This document shows positions 1 to 12,100 of a DNA stretch of 64,000 nucleotides, one piece after another. Made by a program: the position numbers and the translations under genes. The notes below the pieces were generated by a model. It had not been told where the DNA came from, searched no databases, and saw only the letters and a list, made by a program, of their open reading frames with translations. Origin of the DNA: Brachypodius melanocephalos (lineage: Eukaryota; Chordata; Aves; Passeriformes; Pycnonotidae). The stretch lies in contig VZSR01002395.1 in NCBI GenBank assembly GCA_013398615.1, positions 5,182,958-5,246,957 on the forward strand, given 5' to 3'. Position 1 is the first letter of the stretch. Each line of letters begins with the position of its first letter.

Positions 1-1010
1 TTAATTAAGTAACATCCCAGCACCGTTCTATTTGATCATCATTCCTTTACCTCCCTCTCCCTCCTGGCTTTGCCTTTGATTAACACGGCCCTGATAAGAA
101 CCTTCATTCAAAAAGAAAGCCGAGTGGGAAGGCAGCCCTGAGGTGTGGCTGGTGATTTAAAAAGTGAAAAGAGGTAGTAAGAATGTCTCAGAGAGGTGGG
201 CTGTTGGGATTGTCCTTTGCTGCAGGCAAGGCGAGGATTTGGAGAGGGCTCAGCTGCAGCTGAGATAGATATGCAGGCGAGGAATATATCTACAGCTTAA
301 TGCCTCTGCTTGCTTCTGATGAGACAAGATCATTATCTGCAGTATTTTAAAGCACTTTTTGCGTGAAACCTCAGAATGGCCCAACTTCAGTGTTTTAAAA
401 CATGCTTCTCCGCTGAGATCCTTGAAGAGTGTTGGTGAAATGGGTGAATTTTATAATATATGACAAAGTATCACACACATCGCACAGCTGAGACACTGAA
501 GGCATACCTAACGTAATCTACGGGCTTCCTATTTCCTGACTAAGGCAGCCTCTGAATCCAGAGGAAGCACTCAGGGAAGTTGCAGGGGAAGTGTACACTG
601 CATTCCAGGTGACCTTGGCACTTTGAATCAGGAAGCAAATATGGATTCTCAGACTTTACCAGGCCCATGGATTATTTATTATGATCTTGCAGCAGCTCTC
701 AGGCCCAGCCATGAATCAGGAGCTTGCATGCAAACACATAATAGACAGGGCTTCAAAAACCCCTCGTTTATCAGCAGGGATGTTTAAAAATTAATTTCCC
801 TGGAAAAACAGAATTTATCCTGAAGAGTGTGTGGGTATATTTCTCATCCAGCTGGGAAAATGCCGTTCCCAGAGGGATTCCAGGGTGATAGGGTGAGGTG
901 GGACGGAGCTATCATGGCCTCACACAGAGGGTAAGCTGCCAAGTAAAGTTCCCAACATTAAACACGGTATTTTTTGGTCAAACAGGTATGATGCTTTGAA
1001 CTGCAGCCGA
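1..1010. other. Upstream flank, no gene seen
   Basis: This AT-rich stretch lies upstream of the IVNS1ABP promoter. I see no convincing exon, long open frame, RNA gene or clear transposon here. Distal regulatory sequence is possible but nothing in the sequence proves it. Confidence 0.5.
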
Positions 1011-1011
1011 G

Positions 1012-1290
1012 GTTGATGAGGAGTGATGGCCGAGGGAGCGTTGTGGCCGAGGCGCTGTTACGGCTGAGGGAGTGTTGTGGCTGAGGGGGTAGCGTGGCTG
1101 TGGGGGTAGCATGGCTGAGGAGGTCAAACGCGAGGGAAAGTCGTGGCTAAGGCGGTGTTATGACTGAGCAGGAGTAATGACCGAGGGAGACCTGTACCTG
1201 AGCTGCTGACATGGCTAAGGGAGAGCCACGGCTGAGGGAGCGTCACGGCAGGGCGGATGTCATGGCCGAGGGGGTGTCGTGGCTGAGGAG
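1012..1290 (+). repeat. 17-bp GC-rich minisatellite upstream of the IVNS1ABP CpG island
   Basis: The stretch is a degenerate tandem array with a unit near GTTGTGGCTGAGGGAGT (17 bp). Variants recur roughly fourteen times, for example with gtggccgagg, acggctgagg, gtggctaagg and atggccgagg cores, and there is one disturbed zone near 1130-1200. It ends where the CpG island begins. Short open frames across it are by-products of the repeat. Copy number probably varies between individuals (inference). Confidence 0.8.
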
Positions 1291-1329
1291 AACAGGCAGC
1301 GCCAGGTCTGAAAAGCAAAGGTTACTGAA

Positions 1330-2170
1330 CCAGTTGTGCTCGTGGCTGAGCGCTGCGACCAACGCTCGCGGCGGCAGCCAGTACTGGCAGAAAGGCACAC
1401 GATTCTCCTCTCCGACCACCTCCTCCGCCACAACCCCCACGACAACGGTGCCTCTTCCCGCCCGCCCTGAGGCGGAGGTGCCGCGGAGGGCGGGGCGGCC
1501 GGACTCGTTTCGCGGCCGAGCGGAGCCGAGCGGGGCCGATCGCGGCCGCCCCAGCACCGCCTCCTTCCCTCCCCGCTCTCCTCCCGCCTCGCGGAGGGTC
1601 TGGCGTGCAGCGCTGTGCGTGTGTTCGCAGCTCCTGTGGTCGCGTTTCCTCGCTCTGCTCTCGCCGCCTTCCCTCGGTAGCAGCGCGCCCTCCGCTCTCT
1701 TTGCTCCCTCTGTTCCTCCGCTGCCTCTTCCCGGCCAGCAGGAGCTGTGCCTGCGAGTCTTCTTCCCCCGCATTCTGGAGGGTTCCAATATGTTCAGCGC
1801 CGTCCACGCTCAGAGGCACCAGGTACGGAGGGCGGGGGCCGAGCAGGGGCCGTGCGGCCGCGCTTTGTTCGGCGCTGGGGAGCGGGTAGAGGCGGTGGCC
1901 CGGGCGATCGCCCCGCGCTCGGGGAACCGGAGCCCCTGCGGCCCCGCGGCGCTTTGTTGCTTGCTCGGGGCCCGTTTTCTTGGAGTTGCCCGCATGGCCT
2001 GAAGGGCGTGAGGCCGCTCCCTCGGTGACGGGGGAACGCGCGGGCCCCGGCGGCCGGGGGATGCGGTGTAGCCCCCGGCCGGGAATTCCGGGTTCCCCAC
2101 GCGTTCCGGTGCGGTGCCAAGGTCAGGCGCTGCCGCTCCAAGCGCCACGCTGCAGCCGCGGAGTGGCATC
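1330..2170 (+). promoter_or_regulatory. IVNS1ABP: CpG-island promoter of IVNS1ABP
   Basis: The region is strongly GC- and CpG-rich, with many CGG/GCC runs between about 1430 and 2130, in contrast to AT-rich sequence on both sides. It lies about 5 kb upstream of the IVNS1ABP start codon and contains a good splice donor at 1823. No TATA box is evident, which fits a broad housekeeping-type promoter. The long open frames on both strands here come from high GC and are not proposed as genes. Confidence 0.7.
1740..1822 (+). other. IVNS1ABP: Probable 5' noncoding exon 1 of IVNS1ABP (3' boundary only)
   Basis: CACCAG at 1817-1822 is followed by the donor-like GTACGG at 1823, inside the CpG island. 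The transcription start, and so the exon's left edge, cannot be read from sequence; 1740 is arbitrary. An ATG at 1790 stays open to the donor in phase 0. If this exon is spliced to 5913, that frame joins a short upstream ORF there. Other donors in the island cannot be excluded. Confidence 0.4.
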
Positions 2171-5100
2171 TGCCTAAACCCGTACCGTGAGCGGGGGGTG
2201 GAAAGTAGGAGAATTGCGGGAATCCTGGACTTTGAAGGAAATAGCCGTTCCGGGATGAGCAACGTGTACTGACAGCTGGTTGCCAATGTCATGACCCTCC
2301 CTGTCATCTATACCAGTTCTAGGAAGTGGGAGATAATAAAGCAAGAACAGTGGCTGTCAGCCCACATTAGTGCTTCTGGGGAAGGCTGATGAGAATGAGT
2401 GCCCAGACCGGTTTAGTTTTGTAGGGGTTTTTTGGGGGTGCTTGGGGAGGTGTATGGTATTTTCTGCCTGCATGCATCAATTCCCAGAGCTTTTAAAATT
2501 TTCAGAGCCGTTTCAAGGTAGAAAATGCCTTTGCCTTGGTACTCTTGCTGTTCCTTTACCCAGCGTTCCCACAGACAATAAAATGTGACTTGGCTATAAT
2601 TCCGTGCAGGGTAGAAAAATTTTGTCAGTGAGAGGCGAAGCATCCGAGGTATTTCTTAAGGAGATGGGTGGTGATGGACTAATGGAAATACTGTCTCATG
2701 TCACTCCTTATTTGTGTGGTTTGTGGAGGGAGGACTTTTTTTTGTTGTTTGCAGTGATGGGTGTGTAGACATCACATTTATTCTCTTCTGTCAGAGAGGT
2801 AGAGAATAAGAAAGCAAGCAGGATGTGGTGCTTTGATGGTGAGATTGGTTTAATTTTAGAAAGCAGATTTTGTAGCCATAAGCCTGACTCCTAGAGCATA
2901 AGATGCAACAGTCAGGGAATACTTTCCAGTTAGGAAGCTCTGTGTTAGTTGCTGTAATTAAGTCTATTTTTGTTTTCATCAGCTTGAGTTCTTAAGGAGA
3001 AGGAGATGGTAAAAACTGCCCAGAATGGGGGTGGAAGACGAAGAGGACATACAAACAAAAAACACTGCTTTGGTTGTGTGACAGATGTTTGGAGAACTGT
3101 GCGAAGTGTGTATTAGTAGGAAAAAATAAACCCAGGGGGTGGGGAAAAGGGAGGAAAGAATTCAGGTTTTAGTAGAGTGAATGTGAAGCAGAAGGTTGAA
3201 AAAGAGATGTAGATAAAGACTGTGATGACAACAACAACAAAGGATATAAAGTGGGAAAGGAAAGGAAAGGCAGAACCAGTGTGAAAAATGACTAGGGCTT
3301 AGAAGTGTGGGAGGCCAGTCCTGGAAGCCTGTGCCGAATGGGCACACAGAGTGTTACAGCTGAGGGTTGTTGCTGGAACAGCAGTAATATTCAAGCATGA
3401 AGCCTGCTTGCTTATAAATTTTTAAAGTCTGCATGCATAAATGTCTTTGGAAGAACTCTCTGGGCTTGCTCCCTATAGAGGGCAGCCCAAACATTACATC
3501 TTCCGGGGCTGCATGTAAGAGATTTTGGAAAATGTCCACGCTACTCTGACCTTCCTCTTCAGTTCTTAACCAGTGATAGCAAATATTCCATCTTCCCTCT
3601 CTCCCTCTCTCTCTCTCCTCACTGTTAGCATGGGAGCACGACTGAGTTTGATGTGCAGTGAAATAAAACAGTTTTGTCTACAAGTTGTAGTTATCAGTGA
3701 GACTAAATCTTCAGTGGAAAGCACCTGAAAAGTGAATAAGCAAAACAAAATAGTTGTAAATTCCAAGTCTTACTTTAGATTACTGGTATAAAGAGGTTGA
3801 ACTTGTTTAGTGGTGTAAAGTATGTCAATAAATGTGTTGGTCTTTGGTGTTTTGCCCAAATGCAGACTCAGACATGAAAAAATTATGTGTTTTTACCATA
3901 AATAAATGCTAATGTATGAAAGAAATGTTTTGAGGACGTTTGGTTATATCTTCTGATACAGATAATGGACTGTGAGCAGTCGTAGGTGTGACCTACATTT
4001 CTTCTGAGCTGGGCTGTCACAAGCCAGAAAGCTCTGACTGGGTGTTAAATTCCATTTTTGCTTCACAAGTGTCAATCAAGTGTCTGTCATTACATCAGCA
4101 GGTATTGACTTTAAATCAAAAGATTATTAAGTATCTCCCCCAGAGTAGTGCCTTACCTGTGAGTTGAAGAAGTAATACCTTAATTTGACGGAAAGGTTTG
4201 TGCAAAGTTGGCACAGCAAATGCTGCACATGGAAAATGGGCTGTATTAAAGATGAGAGGTAAAATAGATGGAGTTGTTAGGTCATGGGCAACGTGACTTC
4301 TGCCTCTGGTGCTTCTTGTCTTGGTGGTCACCTGCGACCACAGCTCCTGCAAGAGGCTCTGCAGGGGAGAGGCCTAGGGCAGCACTGAGGATACTCTATC
4401 TCAGTATCATTGCTATTTAGGTGAGTTTTCTTAAATGTACCTTTAAATGGACATACAGTGAAATAGAAGAGTTAAAAGGAGGGAATCTCCCTTCTGGGAG
4501 TCAGGATGTGCAGTCAGTTTATCTCTGAGTGCATTATGTTCTGTGACTTGCTCATGGTCCAGTGGAACACCTACATGGCAAAGGAAAATCTCAGTCTGTG
4601 CACAACATGAGGTGTACAGGAAACACTGCAGCAAGGTTGTGTTTAAACTCGAGCAGCTGGGCAGACATCTGAGTCCTGGCATTCCTGTGCCTGGGAACTG
4701 CCAGGGTGCTGGAACACAGATGTGGATGTTCGTGACTGCAGGCCTGCCTGAGCCCAATGTGGTCAGCTCTTGATCCAAGGGGGTCTCCAGCCCCGACATC
4801 AGTACCAGTCTTTACTGCTGCTCCCAGGAATCAGCCTCCTCCTGCTGGGCAGCCCGGGCACCAGGCAGGCACCGCTCCTGCCAAAGTCACTCCCAGGCTG
4901 AGCACTGGCCACGCACCAGGGTCACAAGGTTCTCTTCCCTGCAGTGGAGGGCACTTTGGAGTTTTTGACAAGGAGAAATGAGCTGCATCTATTTTTAGGA
5001 AACTCGGTTCCCAGTGTGGCATTTATTCTGGAGATACAAATATAGTGTTGGAACTGAAGTGATTGATGTTTTCCTGAGGTGGCACCAGGGTCATGGAAAG

Positions 5101-5912
5101 TTCCAGAGTGTTTGTTGCCTGCTGCTGCTGCTCCTCCTCCTCTTCTCCCTTCCCCAAAAAATCACGGCATAAAGAGCCCACCAGCATGTGAATTCCCAGC
5201 AAAGCCAGTCTGCACTGCCAGTGCAGAGCTCAGCCAGAACCCAGCAGATTCTGTTCCCAGCGTGGCAGAGAGACTTTTTAACCAAAGAAAGCCGTCATAC
5301 AGATAGAGATTCCTGACTTTATTAATAATCTTTCTGGAAGTAGCGGAGACTGGAGACATGCCTAGTCATTTCAGACATGTCCTTAATCCATCTTCAGATA
5401 ATTTTAGGCATTCAGTAGAAGAAGGCTATAAGTAGATGAGCACAAGAAGAGCCAAAGGTAGGAGGCTTGTGGATTGGGTGCTTTTAGAAAATGGAGTAAT
5501 TTCTGTTGTGTTACGTGTGAGTTACCTACTTGTGGAAGCAATAACGATAACAGGACATGCTGAAGGGCAGAGTTGGTAAGAAATTGGCTAAAAATGGGAT
5601 TCAGCTCTTCTAACTTTTTCTCTAAGCACTAATTTAGCTGTTTTCTTGTCTCTGGAGGTATAACGATGATGTGGTTGATCTCTTATTAGGCATGAGGACA
5701 TATTGGTGTCAGCTGCTGGAATGGAAATTCAAAAATACAGAATTTTTCAGGCTGCTTGCTTTTTGGGGAAAAAACCAAAACCCAAAAAACAGTGAACTTT
5801 TTTGTGAAGAAGAACTTGATTGTTTGGGTCAGGAGCATGAATCAAGTTTTATGTGAAATACGTGACAACGCTATCTATTATCCTTTACTTGATACCTTCT
5901 CCTTTATTGCAG
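1823..5912 (+). other. IVNS1ABP: Putative IVNS1ABP first intron
   Basis: About 4.1 kb lies between the CpG-island donor and the candidate second 5'UTR exon. I see no convincing coding exon on either strand. It contains a CT-rich microsatellite near 3592-3619 and a GC-richer patch near 4650-5270 without recognisable function. Confidence 0.4.
3592..3619. repeat. CT microsatellite
   Basis: This is a near-uninterrupted run of CCCTCTCT/CTCTCT units of about 28 bp inside the first intron of IVNS1ABP. It is a simple repeat with no gene content. Confidence 0.7.
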
Positions 5913-6144
5913 GTTATGATGCATGATTATCACAGAAGAAATTCATGTCTATAGCTCATAAGGACTATATTACATCATCTTCAAGCCTGATAGTTTTGGA
6001 ATCCATATTGCAGCTGCAAACACACGTCTGCTTTTGCATTTCCACAAACATCTTCCCTGTCAGGAGATCCATAAACTGAAGTGCTCTGTTCTAACACAGT
6101 GATACCATTGGGCTATTTTAAATTTACAGTCATATATTTGCTTG
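5913..6144 (+). other. IVNS1ABP: Candidate noncoding 5'UTR exon 2 of IVNS1ABP
   Basis: A pyrimidine-rich tract ending in TTGCAG (to 5912) precedes the stretch, and a near-consensus donor CTTG|GTAAGT follows at 6145. The enclosed 232 nt has no long open frame, which suits a 5'UTR exon between the CpG-island exon and the ATG exon at 7345. It begins almost at once with a short upstream ORF (5916-5954). No transcript evidence is available here. Confidence 0.45.
5916..5954 (+). other. Upstream ORF in the candidate IVNS1ABP 5'UTR exon
   Basis: ATG at 5916 opens a 12-codon frame ending in TAG at 5952-5954, with a second in-frame ATG directly after the first. If the upstream exon ends at 1822, the frame is continuous with an ATG at 1790, giving a 24-residue peptide that spans the junction. 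It would lower or condition translation from the main start at 7361 (inference). Confidence 0.35.
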
Positions 6145-7360
6145 GTAAGTTGTACCATTAATTGTGTGTACAGCAGTTAATACTTCCGCTGAAATTATGT
6201 ACATTTAAAATCTTGGTGTTTTGTCTTTAATAAAACACAACAAATGGATGTTTGTGAGTAAGATTATTGTTGCCAGTTTAGGGTTGAATACTCACAGTAG
6301 TAAGTGAATTTAAAATAGATGGATTAACACTGAAAGTATTTTGTGGAAGCCTTGGTAATTTTCATTACCGATTTTTGCAATCCACTTTTTCTGGTTTGCA
6401 GTTTTCTTATTTAGTGTGATCTTCAGAATTTTCTTAAACTTGAGATGGAAATACAAATGGTTGCTGGTAACATTAATAGAATCCCACATATACTTTAAGA
6501 TTTTTAAGGTGACTGTGCTTCTGTGTATGTTAGCAGCTCAAACTTACAAATCTGTTTTTTTTAAAAAATTACTATTTCAAATCCATTAGGTCATCTAAGG
6601 GCAGTAGTTTAGCATTCTTATTTAGCTTCTTATTTGGAATGTGGTTAACAAAAAAAGAATCAATTAAAGGAGCTACAGAATAGCTTCCACATAAAAAACC
6701 TTAAAGTTTCCTGACGTTATTTTTCCAGTCTTGGACTGATCTCCCTGAGGTGATATCTCTGTATATGGCTGAGGTCTTCAGAGGAAGTTGTTCTAGCTTT
6801 GAGATGACTTACATGATTGTTGTTCAGAATTTATTAAATTCTGTCTATTTTGTTGATCATAATATTCTTTCATGACTTCCAGCTGCTCTAAAATACTGAG
6901 TCATTACTCATAAAATTAAACAGAAAATGTTTCAATCTATTCTACTTCACTAGCTACTTCAGATTCTCAGTTCTTATTTTTAAGTGTAGCTGAGTTTTGT
7001 GTCTGCAAAAAAATGCAGCTGGACCAGGATGGTAGGGAGTGGAAAGTGGTGATGAGTAATGATAGCTGGGGCTGGATCTACCAAAAAAGATCTCTAGGGA
7101 GGGGAAGCTGTGTAATCCAGTAGCTCCCAGATTGCTCCCACAGAGCTGGCACAGATTCAGCCTGTGGTTTTGAGCCCAGTTCCTGCTGAAGTGATGTGGA
7201 TGCTTTAAAAGTTGTGGCCTCAATGCCTGAAAATCATTAATCCATTAATGCCCCCTGCATGTTTGTTTGCAAACAGTGTGTTGCTAGTACTGCTGTACTG
7301 ACGCAAAATGCTGTATGTGTAACCCTTGCCCATTGCCTGTGCAGCCAGACCAACACCAAA

Positions 7361-9169
7361 ATGATTCCCAACGGATATCTGATGTTTGAGGATGAAAACT
7401 TCATCGAGTCATCTGTTGCCAAACTCAACGCCTTACGGAAGAGCGGTCAATTCTGCGACGTCCGCCTGCAGGTACCTGTGCCCTGCCCCTCTGGGGTGCC
7501 TGGGGCTTAAACCATGTGGAGCTCATGCCTCACTGGCTGGGAGATGGGAGATTTTAGAAGCCCATTTTTCTGAAAAATGCATACTGAAAAAAAAAAAAAA
7601 ACAAATGGGGTCCACTTTGAGAGAAACGATGCTTTTAGCTGGAGACTGTTGATTTGAAAAATTGATTTGAACTGTGGCCCTCACCTGAGTAGGCCTGCGT
7701 ATTGTGAAAATACAAAGGTAATTACAAAAAATCCTCACCAGCACATGGGCTTTTTGTTTGTGTTTGACATAAAGGTGTGTGGACACGAGATGCTGGCGCA
7801 CCGAGCCGTGCTGGCGTGCTGCAGTCCCTACCTGTTTGAAATCTTCAACACTGACAGTGACTGTCATGGCGTTTCCCATGTGAAATTCGATGATCTCAAC
7901 CCAGCAGCTGTTGAAGTTCTGTTGAATTATGCCTATACTGCTCAGTAAGTAGTTCTCACAGTAACTAGAGAGAGGATAGACTTGGATTTGAAAAATCAGA
8001 ATAATAGAGCTAAATTTCTCTCCTTAATAGGTTAAAAGCTGATAAAGAGCTGGTGAAAGATGTATACTCTGCAGCTAAGAAGTTGAAGATGGAGAGGGTT
8101 AAGCAGGTATGGTTCTCAGCTCTTCTGGCAATCTGTTCTGCCTTCCCAGGCTTACAGCATTGCACCTTGGGGTACCCTTTACAAGGGAATTGAGATTATT
8201 AGCTCACCTGACTGAGAAGTAGTTTTGAATAGGTGTTCAGTAAAAAAGCATGGGGTCAGTGTAGATGTCAGTAGCTTCCAAATGTGTCTGACTTTTTCAT
8301 TTAGGATGTGCATGTTCCTGTGGAAGGCAGCATTCCCTTTACAGCACTGGCATGGGGATGACAGCAGAGTCATTACTCTGCAGTTAGAATAACAGCTACT
8401 GCTGTATGTTGGGATAGATAATTTAAATGTATAAAAACCGTCTGCTTGTAAGCTAAGCTGCAGCTCTTTGGTTGCCAGGTTTGTGGTGACTATTTGCTCT
8501 CCAAGATGGATGTGCAGAGCTGCATCTCCTACCGGAACTTTGCCAGCTGCATGGGAGACTCTCGGTTGTTGAACAAGATCGATGGCTACATTCAGGAACA
8601 CCTTGTAGAGATTTCAGAACAGGAGGAATTTCTCAAACTCCCACGGTTAAAGGTTAGCTTAAGTTTGTAGAATTTCTTCTGGTACACGATTTCTAAAAAG
8701 CAACCTGAGGAGCAGCTGGGATTTCTTTCCCTTTTGGGGGCAGGAAAGCTTGGTGTACTGAGGTGTATGACAGTGATGACCACTGACTGCTGCCAACAAT
8801 GTGACAATTCTGGATCTGTGTCCTGTTCGTACTACTGTGAACCTTAACTGTAGAGAACAGGTGCTGTCACCCTTTCCAGGTGTAATAGGTGATTGTATTT
8901 AAATGTGCTTCCTAGTTCCATAGGCTGAAAGCTCCTCGTGGTGTTTTCTGGCTCTGTGGTAAAGTGAGAGTTGTGCTCACTATGTACAGTATGCTACAGG
9001 GTAATTCCTAGAGAGTAAATAATTTTTTCTTTTCTCCCTCAAGCTTGAAATAATGCTGGAAGACAATGTTGGCCTACCCAGCAATGGCAAATTGTACACA
9101 AAGGTAATCAACTGGGTACAGCGCAGCATCTGGGAGAACGGAGGCAGCCTGGAAGAGCTAATGGAAGAG
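7361..9169 (+). other. IVNS1ABP: IVNS1ABP exons encoding the BTB and BACK domains
   Basis: Five exons encode the N-terminal half. The BTB core reads FCDVRLQ-VCGHEMLAHRAVLA with YLFEIF and VLLNYAYTA, the dimerisation fold. The BACK part includes YLLSKMD, SCISYRNFASCMGDSRLL and a helical stretch ending LEELMEE. Residues differ from the recalled human protein mainly by conservative changes, for example DCHGV in place of DPHGI. No key residue seems to be lost. Confidence 0.9.
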
Positions 9170-12100
9170 GTTAGTCTTTAAGAAAATGGGATTAATGGAT
9201 TAGACATTAAAAAACCCAAAAAAGCCAATATGAAGGATGATCCCTTTTTACTTTTTTTTTCTTTTTTTTTTCCTTCACTTTTTAACTATGACCCTAAAGA
9301 ATTTAAATTTTGCTGTAGGTACCCCTAAGCTGAGAAACTGGGGGGGTGTTCAGGTGAGCTGAATGCACTGTTCAGTCTGGTCTTCACTTTCCTTTTTGCT
9401 CCCTGTTGCTGTATAGTAGCCTCAGAGTGGCCTGTATCTGCTTTAGTTTGGGGAGGTGGTACTGAGGCTTGCCGTAGATTGGTGATGTTTTCCTTTGCAG
9501 GTTTTGCTTGTAAATGCACAGTAGGTAAAAGCTTCTAATGGTTGTTCCTCCCCGTTGGTTTATCTCCCCATAGGTTTATTAACAAAACTAGGATACCAAG
9601 GCTGAAGAACCAAGAAGAGCCTCAAGTGTATTGACACGTACAGAAGCAGCAGTCCTGCCCCAGTGCTCCTAAGAAAATCCGCTGTGGGCAGAGAACGATC
9701 ATGATGATTTAATGGTGTTTACTTACTCCTTTACAGGATGCATTATTTTGAAACTTGTGTGTTGTTAAATGGCTTTTCTCATGAATACTAATGGTAGATG
9801 TAGCCTGGGCAGTGTTAGTGGCAAAATTAGTGGGGAGACAAAATTTTCAATTGGCTTCAGCAAAAAGACTTTACCAAACCTTGTGAAATTCTTCACAATT
9901 TTCCAACTCTGCTATCACAAGCATGAAAGATCCCCAGAAACACTTGTCTAGGCAAAAGTACATGTTGATGCTGTCTTATAATCTCAAGTGTGTATTTCCT
10001 CTTGGAGAAACTCATTTAAAAGCTTTGATTATGTTGAAATTAAGATGCATTTCATTGAAACAGCTGCATCTGATTTCAGTGGTGGACAAGTTTCTTCCAG
10101 AACTTAAATTTATATTGTGTTCCCTCATTCCCATACCTTTCTTTTAGAGTCCACTGTTGGCTTCTCTTGGCCTTTTTTGATGGAGATAAATATGTGTATT
10201 TTTCATAGCAGAAAACTTATGTGCAGGGATAAGGGAAAATGCTTGCATGAGACTGTGAATTTGTGTAACTCTGCAAATTAATGTGCTTGTCTAATGTTTC
10301 TGTGCTGGGAAAACAGCAGAAGCCAATGGGAAAAGAAGATTTCTCTCAAGCTGAGAAAGTAAGGAACCTTCACCCCCTGTTTGAAGATTGCCACCATGAC
10401 ATCTGCTTCCTTTTAGTTTTGCCACTGTGCGAGCTTAAGATGAGCTGACGAGCAGTGTGGTGCCTGGGGTAATGTGCCTGTAGCTGAGGAGCACAGAGAC
10501 AGCAGCCACATGGGTGTTCTGTTGTTGTTTTTGCAGGTGCAAACGCTGTACTACTCAGCTGATCACAAGCTGCTTGATGGAAATCTGCTAGATGGACAGG
10601 CTGAGGTGTATGACAGTGATGACCACATTCAGTTTGTGCAGGTACAAATTGCAGACAGCCTCAGGTAACCCCAGGTAGATTGGAGCAGTTGACAGCACAC
10701 CTGAAGTCCTGTGTTCTGCTGGCACAGAAGGCAGCAGGTGCTGTAGTGGAGAAATGCATCACGAGCAGGTGTCTGGCTGGGAGCTGCTGCAGGCCATGGT
10801 GGGCTCTCAGCTTCTGTCTCTTTGACTGGCTGGGCTGACTCTCAGGCTTTGCAAAACACAGTGCTCTGATTCTCACTTCAGAATCAATCCTGGCTGTTAG
10901 AAGAAAGAAGAGGCAGACAAGCACTCAGCTGTAGGAAGTCAGCTGAGACCTTGTAGAGTTCCCAGACACCGTAGAGAAACACGGACTGCTTGGCTTGCAG
11001 TGGGGAATGTGTCTGGTAAATTTGAGCCCAGAAAAAGGTTCCAAATCCAAGTTCTAATCCTTCAGCTGCCAGCGTCCGCTTCTTTTGTTCAGCTGCACTG
11101 GTTGGTGTAGCTGCCAGATCTCTCTGACTGAGTGCAAATCACTCCTGTGCTTTTTGAGAGGTCTTTATTTGTGGTTTTATATGTTTTTATTTCTTACCAA
11201 GTGTAATCCTTCTGAACTCCAGAAAACCACATGGCTTAGCACAAAAAAAGGCTAAGATAGAAAGAATAAAAAGGGAGTAACAGTTGCAAATTATCAGTTG
11301 CTTTTTACAAATGAACTTGGCTTAAATTGATCATTTTGAAGCAAATACATTGTAATATTTTATAACAGTGAAACATGTCCGTACAAAAAGTTTCCTTCAT
11401 GAAATTTTTTGCTAATGTGTAAAACACTGTCCATCCCAGAATGTGGATTTTAGAAGTGTAATGAGAGGAAGAGGAAAAGCCAGCTAATTTTCCAACTTCT
11501 TTATTGTTTTTAGAAAGCCTTCACAGGGTTCTCCACTTCTGGATACCACTTGCAGTGCTTAGAAGCAGAGAGGTGAACGTTAAGAAAGTTCATTTTCAGA
11601 AATGAGACCAGGACTTCTCAATGTTTTTCTGCAAATCCTTTCTGATAAGAAAAATCACCTTCAGACATCCTAAATAGTTGAGAGAACTAACACTAAAAAA
11701 CCGCTAGATGCCAGTCCTGGAAAAATTGTAACTTTTACGTTTTTAAATTACAAAACTTTGTATTTTCTGTTGCTGTCGAGGCAATTTAAAGATAAGAGCA
11801 TAAGTGGTTAATTGGATGGAGGCTCAGAAATGACAAAAATGCTCTCCACAAGTGCGCTGGTTGTCACGGTGAGCTGAGCTTTGCAATCCAGCTCCTCTGT
11901 GTGAGGTTATCTGAGTTAGGTGATGTGTTTCAGAAGTCTTGTGACAGTTTCCATGGAGATCAGGCTCCAGGGAACTGTGCAAGCATCGCAGACTTGGGAC
12001 TGTGGTCATAAACTCTGCTGCTGAACAGAATAGACAGCACAGTAACTTCCTGTGCTTCAGGAAGAGCCTCAACAACCCAGCCAACTGCTGAAACTGGAAG

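Noticed and set aside
1211..2002. 263-codon open frame on + and overlapping long frames on - in the IVNS1ABP CpG island
   Set aside because: Open frames occur on both strands here because of high GC and the 17-bp repeat. None resembles a known protein, and the region is better explained as promoter plus 5' exon.
8773..8860. Possible C/D-box snoRNA (GTGATGA followed by CTGA) in an IVNS1ABP intron
   Set aside because: The only CTGA lies a few bases from the C-like box and no D box or terminal stem appears at the required distance. The C-like box is simply part of the 26-bp duplication.
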